Origin: Pseudarthrobacter oxydans
Lineage (GTDB): Bacteria > Actinomycetota > Actinomycetes > Actinomycetales > Micrococcaceae
Assembly (NCBI RefSeq): GCF_030812335.1
Contig: NZ_JAUSSN010000010.1
Location: 62,001 to 126,000, forward strand
DNA length: 64,000 nt
Direction of reading: 5' to 3'
Shown: positions 43,582 through 51,533 of the stretch, one piece after another
Position numbering within the stretch: position 1 is the stretch's first letter
Layout of the letters: each line of letters opens with the position of its first letter
Notes under the pieces: generated by a model
Database searches by the model: none
What the model was told of the DNA's origin: nothing
What the model saw: the letters and a program-made list of their open reading frames with translations, nothing else
Made by a program: the position numbers and the translations under genes

Positions 43582-43585
43582 TGTT

Positions 43586-44533
43586 CTAGGCCTCCTTGGC
43601 GGCATTGCGCCGTTCCATCATGAAGTAGACAACCGTGACGAGCAGGGACAGCACCAGGCCGAGGGCGCCGATTGCCGCCGCGCGGCCCAGTTCCTGGTTG
43701 CTGAAGGCCTGGCGGTAGACGTTGACGACGAGGGTGTTGGTGGTGTCTACCGGGCCGCCGCCGGTCAAGAGATAGATGATCTCGAAACGGCGGATGGACC
43801 AGATCGTCATGAGGAGCGTGACTACCCTGACGGTGGGGGCAATGTGCGGCCAGGTGACGGCCTTGAAGGTTTCCAGGGCCCCGGCGCCGTCCATGCGGGT
43901 GGCCTCGTAGAGTTCGCTCGGGATTGATTGCAGCGAGGCCAGAACCACCAGCATGACGAGGGGCATGACCTTCCAGACCGAGGTCAGGACGACCGCGGCC
44001 ATGCCGAATTTCGGTTCGACCAACCAGCCCTGCTGGCCGACGCCGAGCACTCCGACGACTTCGTTCAGGACACCGTCGGAGCGGTTGAAGATCCAGCTGA
44101 AGATCAGGGCGGTGGCCACCGTGGGAACGGCCCAGGGCAAGGTGATGACGGCCCGGACAATCGTGCGTCCCTTGAAGGCCTGGTTCAGGAGCAGGGCTGA
44201 TCCTGCGCCGATGGCGACGGCGAAGATGACGGTCGCGGCCGTGTACAGGATGGTGGCGCCCAGTGAATTGTAGAACTGCGGGCTGCTGAGCAGGCGGGAG
44301 TAGTTGTCCAGCCCGACGCCGGTTCCGCCGTCGGGCCGGACGAGCGGAGTCTTCGTGAAGCTGAGCTGGATGCCCTGCACCACCGGAATGATCATGAAGA
44401 TGATCAGGTAAACGACCGCGGGGCCGATGTAGATGTATGGAGAGATCCTCTGCCACATGTGATGCCGGGAAGGGGCATCCTGTATGGGAGGCGCCGCCAC
44501 GGAGGGCGGGGAGATCGAAGTTCGGAGCGACAT
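43586..44533 (-). CDS. Sugar ABC transporter permease (MalF type)
   Basis: A 315-residue inner membrane subunit. A first helix YIYIGPAVVYLIIFMIIPVV is followed by five more, with the EAA loop ELYEATRMDGAGALETFKAV. AAAGGATCC precedes the ATG at 44533. It forms a heterodimer with the MalG-type permease. Its stop is 4 bp before that gene's start. Confidence 0.92.
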   Translation of the reverse strand: MSLRTSISPPSVAAPPIQDAPSRHHMWQRISPYIYIGPAVVYLIIFMIIPVVQGIQLSFTKTPLVRPDGGTGVGLDNYSRLLSSPQFYNSLGATILYTAATVIFAVAIGAGSALLLNQAFKGRTIVRAVITLPWAVPTVATALIFSWIFNRSDGVLNEVVGVLGVGQQGWLVEPKFGMAAVVLTSVWKVMPLVMLVVLASLQSIPSELYEATRMDGAGALETFKAVTWPHIAPTVRVVTLLMTIWSIRRFEIIYLLTGGGPVDTTNTLVVNVYRQAFSNQELGRAAAIGALGLVLSLLVTVVYFMMERRNAAKEA

Positions 44534-44559
44534 TGCCCGGATCCTTTGCCTAGGTCTGC

Positions 44560-45825
44560 TCAGCCAAGCAGCTGAGTTACTTGTGTCTGTGCGGTGGCGA
44601 GTGCCTTGGCAGCGTCGCCGCCGTCCACGAGGTAGCGTTCCACCTGCGTCATGACTTCGCGCATGATGGCCTTGGTCTGTGCCTCGTAGCCCTTGATGAG
44701 GGGGCTGCGGGACTCGGACGCGAGATCGATGAACGCCTTGGCCCACGGATTGGCCGCAGCATAGTCGGGAGCCAGCGGCACGTCCGTGGCCAGCGTTGAC
44801 GGGCCCATTGCCGCCCGGAGCGCCGCTTGGCCTTCATCCGAACCGACCCAGCCGACGAAGTCGACAGCGAGGTTCTTGTTCTTGCCGTACCCGTTGACTG
44901 CCAGCACGATCTCCTGGTGGGCCGAGGGCCGGGGGAGCGGGATCCGTTCGGCAAAGCCGATGTCGGCCGACGTCAGGGTCTTGGAGGACCGCAGGATGCC
45001 GGCAACTGTGGACGAGACGTCGATCATCATGCCGAGGCGGCCTTCGCGGAACTTGGTGCGCATCGTTGACGCGTCGTCGCCGATAGGCATAGCACCTGAG
45101 CGGTAGATTTCACCAAATGCCTCAACGCCGGCGATGTTCTCCGCGGAGTCGATGGTCGGGCGTGAGCCGTCCGACCAAGCTCCGCCATGCCCATAGGTCC
45201 ACACATCGAAGTCCATGAACCATGAATCGAATTCCGTCATCTGATGCCGGACGCCGAAGCCGTCCAGGCCTGTTGCGGAACGGATCTGGGTAGCGGCCGA
45301 GATCAGTTCAGCGACGTTCGTCGGCGGGGTTACGTTCGCCGTCTCCAGGATCTTGCGGTTCCAGAAGAAGTTCCAGTTCAGCCGTTCCCACGTGATTCCG
45401 TACTGCACGCCGTTGACCAGACCGGATTCGTTGGTGTGGTTAAACGGCGTGCCCTTGTGCGAGGAGATCACGGAGCTGAGCGGGGCCAGGATGCCGGCGT
45501 CCGCCAGCGGATAGAAATTGACGTCCTGCACGACGAAAACGTCAGGCCCGCCCTTGCCGCCCAGCTCTGTGTTCAGCTTGTCCGCGAACGAGAGGAACGG
45601 GGTCGTGCTTTGGGCCAGGACCGCGGACGGGTTGGCTTTCTGATAGGCCTGGATGGCTTTCCACATGGCCTCGCCGCGGCCCGGTTCGAGCCATTGCCAG
45701 CTGCCGAACTTAAGGGTTCCGCCGGCGGATGCCGCCCGGTTTGCGTCGAGGACCGGGGCGGCTCCGCAGCCGGCGAGAACCAAGCTCGCAGCCGTGGCTC
45801 CGAGGAAGGTGCGCCGGTCGATCAT
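44560..45825 (-). CDS. Extracellular sugar-binding lipoprotein of the ABC transporter
   Basis: A 421-residue solute-binding protein. The N-terminus MIDRRTFLGATAASLVLAGC combines a twin-arginine-like signal with a lipobox, so the folded protein is probably exported by Tat and lipidated. The mature part is a type 1 carbohydrate-binding fold (FGSWQWLEPGRGEAMWKAIQ, and MIDVSSTVAGILRSSKTLTS). Its ATG overlaps the stop of the SAF oxidoreductase (ATGA). The sugar or sugar acid is unknown. Confidence 0.92.
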   Translation of the reverse strand: MIDRRTFLGATAASLVLAGCGAAPVLDANRAASAGGTLKFGSWQWLEPGRGEAMWKAIQAYQKANPSAVLAQSTTPFLSFADKLNTELGGKGGPDVFVVQDVNFYPLADAGILAPLSSVISSHKGTPFNHTNESGLVNGVQYGITWERLNWNFFWNRKILETANVTPPTNVAELISAATQIRSATGLDGFGVRHQMTEFDSWFMDFDVWTYGHGGAWSDGSRPTIDSAENIAGVEAFGEIYRSGAMPIGDDASTMRTKFREGRLGMMIDVSSTVAGILRSSKTLTSADIGFAERIPLPRPSAHQEIVLAVNGYGKNKNLAVDFVGWVGSDEGQAALRAAMGPSTLATDVPLAPDYAAANPWAKAFIDLASESRSPLIKGYEAQTKAIMREVMTQVERYLVDGGDAAKALATAQTQVTQLLG

Positions 45826-47174
45826 GCCGCCGGAACCGGGTTCAGTGCCATGGCCTCGGTTTCACGGCGCAGGGTTAGGGCTTCGCCCAGTGAGTTGTCG
45901 ATTTCGACGTCATCCCAGCCCACGATGCCGCCCTCGGGGACATCTTTGACGAGTTTGACGTGGTGGGCCATTGCGACGGGGAGCGCGCCGTCCCGGACCG
46001 ACTTTTCCGCGGAAATCAGCTTTCCCCAGACCGTGAAGCCGCCCTCGCCGTCGAGTATCCCTCCGGCGTGCAGGTCCTTCTTGGCGCAGGCGACAACATC
46101 AGCGTGGAAGCCTTCAGGCGCGCCCGTGGCGACGCCCCGTAGGACGGCGTTGGCGATTGAGACGTTGAGTTCCAGTCCGACGTAGTGGTACGGGCGGTAG
46201 AGGGCTGCGTACTGGCCGGTGGGGTCCGGGTGCCACGGGTATTCCTGGAAGCAGCCAGAGACGTATTTGTTGGTGGCCTTGACGACGACGAACACGCCTT
46301 CCTGTGTGTTGTGAGGGATCCAGTCGCCCTCACGGGTCACGCTCGACATGACGTCAACGCTGCCCTCGTGGGAGAGAACTCCGCCTACGGATGCCGGACG
46401 GCAGATTGTGGCGATACCCTCGACGTCCCCGGGAGTAAACGACAGGCCTTCATCCGACGGGCGCAGGCCGGCCGCGTTGGCCACAGCCGCCATCTCAATC
46501 GAGGCTTTGGTTCCGTCACGGAACGAGGTGTGCATGTAGGGGTTGAGCTGGCCGGAGTCGGTCAGCTCCTTCGAGAATTCCCAGTTCTCCCAGACATTGT
46601 CCGGGTTCATCTGGTGGTAGTGCGGGAGGTACTTGGCGCCCTTGCCGGCGCAGACGACGTCAAAACCCGACGTGCGGGCCCAGTCCACGAGTTCCCAGAT
46701 CAGGGCCGGCTGATCACCGTATGCCAGCGAGTACACGAGGCCGGCGTCCGTGGCACGCTTGGCCAGGGCTGGGCCCGCGAGGGCGTCCGCTTCGACCGTC
46801 ACCATGATGATGTGCTTCCCGGTTTCAATGGCCCGCAGCGCGTGGTTGATGCCGACGATCGGGTTGCCGGTGGCCTCAACAATGACATCAAGCTCCGCGT
46901 CGAACAGAGCTGACGCATCCGTGACGATCGTGGTGGCCCTCGTAGCAATGGCCGTCTCGATGTCTTCGACGAACGCCTCTTCAGGCCACTCGACGAGCTT
47001 GAGCGCGCCCTTGGCCCGCTCCGCGTTGATGTCGGCGATGGCCACCACGTGGATACCGGGGATGTTCCGGGCCTGCGCGAGATACATCGTGCCGAATCGG
47101 CCCGCGCCGATCAGCCCGACCCGGATGGGCCGGCCCTCGGCCTCGCGCTGTGTCAGGAGTTTGTGGAGGTTCAT
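45822..47174 (-). CDS. Homoserine dehydrogenase-like oxidoreductase with C-terminal SAF domain
   Basis: A 450-residue NAD(P)-dependent protein. RVGLIGAGRFGTMYLAQARN is the Rossmann motif. DVIVEATGNPIVGINHALRA and KHIIMVTVEADALAGP resemble homoserine dehydrogenase. The C-terminal about 90 residues (GGILDGEGGFTVWGKLISAE, SVRDGALPVAMAHHVKLVKD) form the SAF domain found in sugar-acid enzymes and pilus/flagellar chaperones. It leads the importer operon, so it probably acts on the imported compound, perhaps a 3- or 4-carbon sugar acid. GAAAGGTAACC precedes the ATG. The substrate is unknown. Confidence 0.85.
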   Translation of the reverse strand: MNLHKLLTQREAEGRPIRVGLIGAGRFGTMYLAQARNIPGIHVVAIADINAERAKGALKLVEWPEEAFVEDIETAIATRATTIVTDASALFDAELDVIVEATGNPIVGINHALRAIETGKHIIMVTVEADALAGPALAKRATDAGLVYSLAYGDQPALIWELVDWARTSGFDVVCAGKGAKYLPHYHQMNPDNVWENWEFSKELTDSGQLNPYMHTSFRDGTKASIEMAAVANAAGLRPSDEGLSFTPGDVEGIATICRPASVGGVLSHEGSVDVMSSVTREGDWIPHNTQEGVFVVVKATNKYVSGCFQEYPWHPDPTGQYAALYRPYHYVGLELNVSIANAVLRGVATGAPEGFHADVVACAKKDLHAGGILDGEGGFTVWGKLISAEKSVRDGALPVAMAHHVKLVKDVPEGGIVGWDDVEIDNSLGEALTLRRETEAMALNPVPAA

Positions 47175-47335
47175 GGTTACCTTTCGTGGAAACGGCGCTG
47201 TCCCGGAGTGGATGCGAACCGACGGCGTTGGCGTTTGCGTGCCGTTGCAATGGGGTTCCGTCCTCTACTTCAAACGTGATCTCGCTGCGTACAGCCACGA
47301 AACGCAGGCCCGTCCGTTTGAAGTAGGTAAACATT

Positions 47336-47351
47336 GTGGAACCGGTTACAC
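47336..47351. promoter_or_regulatory. LacI-family operator of the sugar ABC operon
   Basis: GTGGAACCGGTTACAC is a 16-bp palindrome with one mismatched pair and the central CG typical of LacI-family sites. It overlaps the expected transcription start of the operon, so the divergent LacI protein can repress it. Confidence 0.75.
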
Positions 47352-47352
47352 T

Positions 47353-47381
47353 TTTATGTCATACCTACTCATCAAGGTCAA
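47353..47381 (-). promoter_or_regulatory. Promoter of the SAF oxidoreductase-ABC operon
   Basis: Minus strand: TTGACC (47381-47376), 17-base spacer, CATAAA (47358-47353). The start would lie near 47346, inside the operator. Confidence 0.5.
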
Positions 47382-47448
47382 TACCCTAGTCTGAAAAAGT
47401 CACCGTCAGACGTATGGGGGAGTGGCTACGGCAGAACGAGGAGCAAGC

Positions 47449-48477
47449 GTGCAGAAGCAACCGACAATCCGCGATGTTGCCCACGCCGCAGGCGTATCCG
47501 TTGCGGTCGTATCCCGGGTCCTCAATCCGGGCTCCGGTCCCGTTGCGCCTCTGACTCGCAGCAGGGTCAACGACGTTATGGAGACCCTCGGCTACCACCC
47601 CCGGACCGCCGCCAGGGAGCTGAAGCACGGCCCGCCCACGACGCTGGGCCTTCTCCTGGCTGACGTCTCCAATCCGTTCTTCGCCCGCTTGGCCGATCGG
47701 GTGGTGCAGGAAGCGCATGCCCGCGGCATCCAGGTGCTGCTGATGACGACGCAGGAGGATGACCGGCTGGAATCCGAACGCCTTTCGACGCTGATGGAGC
47801 GCCGAGTCAGCGGGATCATTGCGACGCCCACGGGGAACAATCTTGAAATCTGGAGGAAGCTCCAGAGCCTCGGGACGGGTGTGGTCTTCGTGGACCGTTC
47901 AATCCCGGACATGCCGGACGTCGACGTCGTCAGCATCAACAACATTGAGTCTGCGCGGTCGGCAACGGCCCTGCTGGCCGCATACGGGCACAAGCGAATC
48001 GCGATGATCACCGGCCCGGCCACCTCGACAACCGGACGCGACAGGATCACCGGCTACCGTGAGGCTCTCAGGGACGCAGGACTGCCGCAGGACGATGCAT
48101 TGATCCGTTCCGCGGCGTTTAGGGGAACAGCCGGCGGCGACGCCACCACAACACTGCTGAACCTGCAGGATCCGCCGACAGCTCTCGTTGTGGCCAACAC
48201 CGCCCAGGTGACCACGGTGCTGCGCCGCCTCGTCCACTCCGGCGTCTCGATCCCGGATGAGCTTTCCGTTGTTGTGTTTGAAGATTCCCCCTGGACGGAA
48301 CTGATGACGCCGCCGCTGACGATCATCCGGCAGCCTATCGACATGCTGGCCCGGCACTCCGTGCAGCTGGCACTCGCCCATGCCAGCGGGAGGACTTCGG
48401 CAACGCCAACGGTCGTCCGCGTCGACGCTGAGCTCGTCGAGCGGTCCAGCATCGTAGCGCCGAAAGCTCGCGCTTAG
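47449..48477 (+). CDS. LacI-family repressor of the sugar ABC operon
   Basis: A 342-residue regulator. The headpiece reads TIRDVAHAAGVSVAVVSRVL with the hinge-helix segment YHPRTAARELKHG. The periplasmic-binding-like core follows (LGLLLADVSNPFFARLADRV). GAGGAG sits 5 bases before the GTG at 47449, chosen over the GTG at 47422. It is divergent from the operon and its probable operator lies between them. Confidence 0.93.
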   Translation: MQKQPTIRDVAHAAGVSVAVVSRVLNPGSGPVAPLTRSRVNDVMETLGYHPRTAARELKHGPPTTLGLLLADVSNPFFARLADRVVQEAHARGIQVLLMTTQEDDRLESERLSTLMERRVSGIIATPTGNNLEIWRKLQSLGTGVVFVDRSIPDMPDVDVVSINNIESARSATALLAAYGHKRIAMITGPATSTTGRDRITGYREALRDAGLPQDDALIRSAAFRGTAGGDATTTLLNLQDPPTALVVANTAQVTTVLRRLVHSGVSIPDELSVVVFEDSPWTELMTPPLTIIRQPIDMLARHSVQLALAHASGRTSATPTVVRVDAELVERSSIVAPKARA

Positions 48478-48492
48478 AACTCCCGACCGCTG

Positions 48493-48509
48493 GCGCAGGA
48501 AACCTGCGC
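48493..48509 (+). terminator. Stem-loop after lacI
   Basis: GCGCAGG, a 3-base loop and CCTGCGC, 16 bases after the lacI stop. It has no T-run; it may slow or end transcription before the next gene. Confidence 0.45.
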
Positions 48510-48552
48510 GGCGGCAAGAATCACACGATGATTTACACTCGACATCCCGTGT

Positions 48553-48569
48553 GGTACAAAAAGTGTACC
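48553..48569. promoter_or_regulatory. Palindrome upstream of the hydroxyacid dehydrogenase gene
   Basis: GGTACA-AAAAG-TGTACC is a perfect 17-bp inverted repeat about 97 bp before the ATG at 48666. The octamer TTACACTC flanks it on both sides (48533-48540 and 48593-48600). It differs from the LacI site at 47336, so another regulator may act here. Confidence 0.55.
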
Positions 48570-48665
48570 GATTCCACCATAGTTACACTCAGGCGGGGCA
48601 CCGGCGCAGCCTGGTCGCTTCGGACCGCTATGCAGCCGCTGGCTGCCACGAATCAAAGGATTGAA

Positions 48666-49559
48666 ATGACGGAAACCACGCGACCTTCGCTCGCCCTTCT
48701 GGGGCTCGGCCCCATGGGCGGGCCCATGGCCCGCCGGCTTCTGGCCTTCGACGGCGAACTGACTGTCTGGAACCGGACGTCCGCGAAAGCGGAACCGCTG
48801 GTTGCGCTGGGTGCGCGCACTGCCACAACGCCGGCCGATGCCGCATCCGACGTCGTCCTCACGGTCTTGCCCGACCTGGAGCAGGTCGAATCACTTCTGC
48901 CGGGACGGGACGGATTGATCTCCGGCTGGGCGGCGAAGGGCATTGCGCGCCCCATCCTCGTGGTGCACGGGACGGTTTCGCCGATCGCCGTCGCTGCCTT
49001 TGCGGAACGCGTGCACCAAGACCACGGGGTCACCGTCCTTGATGCGCCGGTCAGCGGCGGCACTGTTGGTGCGGAGAACGGAACCCTCAGCATCATGGTC
49101 GGTGGCGACCGGAACGCGGCGCAGTCGGTGGAACCCGTATTCCAGTCCATGGGCACCACGGTCCGGTATATGGGCCGGAGCGGATCCGGGGCACTCGCCA
49201 AGGCCTGCAACCAAATCGTTGTCGCCGCAACTGTGACGGCAGTGTCGGAAGCCATGCTCCTTGCCCGCAACGGGGGTCTCGACCTGGCCGTGATGCTCGA
49301 GCTGCTGCAAGGCGGTCTGGCCGATTCCGCTGTCCTCCGGCAGAAGGGTCATCGATGGATCAGTGACGACTTCGTCGGTGGCGGGAGTGCCCAGAACCAG
49401 CTCAAAGACCTCAGGTTCATTTCGGAAGCGGCAGCCAAGGAAGGCCTTAAACTGCCGTTGAGCGGCACAGTGCGGGAGCTATTCGACCAAATGGTGGCCC
49501 GAGGCGACGGTGCGCTGGACCACACCGGAATCCACCGCACCTTGGCGGTTCTCTCGTAG
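48666..49559 (+). CDS. 3-hydroxyisobutyrate dehydrogenase-family oxidoreductase
   Basis: A 297-residue NAD(P)-dependent beta-hydroxyacid dehydrogenase. LALLGLGPMGGPMARRLLAF is the dinucleotide motif, VLDAPVSGGTVGAENGTLSI the substrate-binding motif, and the catalytic Lys is in SGALAKACNQIVVAATVTAV. DLRFISEAAAKEGLKLPLSG closes it. Relatives act on L-threonate, tartronate semialdehyde and other short hydroxyacids, which fits the sugar-acid context. AAAGG lies 7 bases before the ATG. Confidence 0.9.
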   Translation: MTETTRPSLALLGLGPMGGPMARRLLAFDGELTVWNRTSAKAEPLVALGARTATTPADAASDVVLTVLPDLEQVESLLPGRDGLISGWAAKGIARPILVVHGTVSPIAVAAFAERVHQDHGVTVLDAPVSGGTVGAENGTLSIMVGGDRNAAQSVEPVFQSMGTTVRYMGRSGSGALAKACNQIVVAATVTAVSEAMLLARNGGLDLAVMLELLQGGLADSAVLRQKGHRWISDDFVGGGSAQNQLKDLRFISEAAAKEGLKLPLSGTVRELFDQMVARGDGALDHTGIHRTLAVLS

Positions 49560-49586
49560 GTCAGGGCCGGAACCGGCCAGCGCAAC

Positions 49587-50837
49587 TCAGGATTCGACGT
49601 CGGCCGCGGTAATTGCCTTGTCCGTGAGGATGGGCATCATCCCGAGCAGCGCGAGGGTCAGCACACCCATGATGCCGAACATGGCCTGCAGCCCCAGCCA
49701 CTGGGCCAGCAGGCCGCCCGCAGCCGCACCGAGCGGCATGGTGCCCCACGCGAGCAGCCGGTAGGCGCTGTTGACCCTGCCCAGCAGGCGGGCCGGAGCA
49801 ATGCGCTGGCGCAGGGACACCGTGATGATGTTCCACAGCATGATCAGCATGCCGCCCACAAAGAGGAGAGCGCCAAGAATATAGGGATTGTCGGTCACGG
49901 CGGGAGCACCTACCAACAGCGCGCTCCCGAGGATGGTGAGCGCCAGGGACTTCGACCGGCCCAGCTTCGCCTCCGCCCATTCGGAGATGAAGGAGCCAAC
50001 GAACGCGCCGAGGGCGGAGGCCGTCAACAGGAGGCCGAACCCCGCTTCGGACAGGTTCATTTCCGACGCCGGGCCCACGGCAAACAGCACCAGGACCGCG
50101 AAGGCCGCGCTGGAGGCGAAGTTGAACACCCCGGTCATCACCGCGAGCGTGCGCAGGATCTTCTGGTTCCAGAGGAACCGCAGACCCTCGCCGATGTCGA
50201 ACCGCAGGGTCGTCTTCTGCTCCCGCTCGATGCGGAAAGCCCCCGGCACCAGGAGCAGGCCGCCGACGGCCCCAAGCCACAGTGCCGCCGGCACGGCAAG
50301 GCCCGCCACGACGCCGACGGCCACCAGCAGCCCGCCCAGCGGGGGACCAATGAACTGGTTGGCGGTGAGCTCGACGGCGTAGAGCCGGCCGTTGGCGCGC
50401 GACAGCTGGTCCCGGTGCACCACCTGGGGCAGGATCGACTGCGCGGAGGTGTCGTAGAGCGTCTCGGCCACACCCACCATCAATGCGACCACGTACAGCG
50501 CCCAAATGGAGCCCAGATCCAGCAGAATCACGGCGGCCAGCACGGCGGGCAGCGCCGCGCGGCTAAGGTTGGCCCACAGCATGAGCTTGCGCCGGTCCAG
50601 CCGGTCGGCCAGTGCTCCGGCAGTCAAGGCGAACAGAAGCCAGGGAAGCGTCGCCGCGACGGTCAGCCCGGCAACCAGTGTGGGTGACTGAGTGAGCTGA
50701 ACGGCCAGCAGTGGCAGCGCGATCTTGAAGACACCGTCCGCGAGGTTGGACAGCCCGGATGAGGTCCACAGCTTCCAGTAAGACGCACCCAGCGGCGCAC
50801 GACCCAGTTCTTTCACCTGCGGGGCGTAATTGGTCAT
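49587..50837 (-). CDS. MFS exporter (EntS/MFS_3 type)
   Basis: A 416-residue transporter with 12 helices. LAGALADRLDRRKLMLWANL-type loop 2-3 (here TAGALADRLDRRKLMLWANL) and ETLYDTSAQSILPQVVHRDQ are typical of the MFS_3 group that includes the enterobactin exporter. It probably extrudes a siderophore, drug or other small molecule. A divergent winged-helix regulator faces it across 74 bp that contain a palindrome. Confidence 0.88.
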   Translation of the reverse strand: MTNYAPQVKELGRAPLGASYWKLWTSSGLSNLADGVFKIALPLLAVQLTQSPTLVAGLTVAATLPWLLFALTAGALADRLDRRKLMLWANLSRAALPAVLAAVILLDLGSIWALYVVALMVGVAETLYDTSAQSILPQVVHRDQLSRANGRLYAVELTANQFIGPPLGGLLVAVGVVAGLAVPAALWLGAVGGLLLVPGAFRIEREQKTTLRFDIGEGLRFLWNQKILRTLAVMTGVFNFASSAAFAVLVLFAVGPASEMNLSEAGFGLLLTASALGAFVGSFISEWAEAKLGRSKSLALTILGSALLVGAPAVTDNPYILGALLFVGGMLIMLWNIITVSLRQRIAPARLLGRVNSAYRLLAWGTMPLGAAAGGLLAQWLGLQAMFGIMGVLTLALLGMMPILTDKAITAADVES

Positions 50838-50864
50838 GGGTGCACCCTGCCCTATTGATTGATA

Positions 50865-50885
50865 AAATTCAAGGGGATTGAATTT
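50865..50885. promoter_or_regulatory. Palindromic operator between the MFS exporter and its regulator
   Basis: AAATTCAA-GGGGA-TTGAATTT has perfect 8-base arms. It lies midway in the 74-bp divergent gap, so one regulator dimer could control both genes. Confidence 0.7.
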
Positions 50886-50911
50886 AGTACATCAGTTTGT
50901 AGGATGGGTAC

Positions 50912-51448
50912 ATGGACGCAGAACCGACGGGCGCGGAGCAGAAGCCCGCCGCCACCGCCCGCGAAATCAAGGCGCTGGCCCATCCGCTGCGCCTGCGGAT
51001 CCTGCGCCTGTGCGGGCTCCACGAACTGACCAACAAGCAACTTGCCGACCGGCTGGGACAGGATCCGGGGACGATGCTTTATCACGTGCGGCAATTGCTC
51101 TCCACCGGATTCCTCGAACCCGCCGAGGTCCGCACAGGGGAGAGCGGAGCGCTGGAAAAGCCGTACCGTTCCACGGGGCGGTCCTGGCATCTGGACACCG
51201 CACTGCGCGACGCCGGTCCGGACGGTCCGCTGGCACCGGTCGAGGCGTTTCGGGAAGAGCTGGCCGAGGCGGGGCCGGATGCGCTCGCCAGCCTCTCCCG
51301 CTTCGTGCTGCACCTCTCCGAGGCAGACGCCGAGGACCTCACCACGCGCATCCACGCTGTGCTGAGCGAATACACCGACAGTGACCGGCAGCGGCCGGAC
51401 CAGCCCGCCTACGGCGGCATCTTTGTCCTGCACCGATCGCCGGACTAG
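50912..51448 (+). CDS. ArsR-like winged-helix regulator
   Basis: A 178-residue regulator. The DNA-binding part reads REIKALAHPLRLRILRLCGL and LTNKQLADRLGQDPGTMLYH, the ArsR/HTH_20 pattern. There is no Cys cluster for metal sensing; the C-terminal half is acidic and may bind an organic ligand. It is divergent from the MFS exporter, and the palindrome between them is the probable site. Actinobacterial regulators with this layout often control drug exporters. Confidence 0.88.
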   Translation: MDAEPTGAEQKPAATAREIKALAHPLRLRILRLCGLHELTNKQLADRLGQDPGTMLYHVRQLLSTGFLEPAEVRTGESGALEKPYRSTGRSWHLDTALRDAGPDGPLAPVEAFREELAEAGPDALASLSRFVLHLSEADAEDLTTRIHAVLSEYTDSDRQRPDQPAYGGIFVLHRSPD

Positions 51449-51472
51449 ACCGCCGGATAGCGTTCCACAGAC

Positions 51473-51505
51473 AGGAGTGCCCCCGCGATTGCGGGGGGCA
51501 CTCCT
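51473..51505. terminator. Bidirectional terminator
   Basis: AGGAGTGCCCCCGC and GCGGGGGGCACTCCT pair over 14 bases with one bulge around a GATT loop. It lies between the convergent ArsR-like and NRAMP-like genes and can serve both. Confidence 0.88.
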
Positions 51506-51533
51506 CGTGGGTTGCGCTTCGGTGCCGGTCCGT

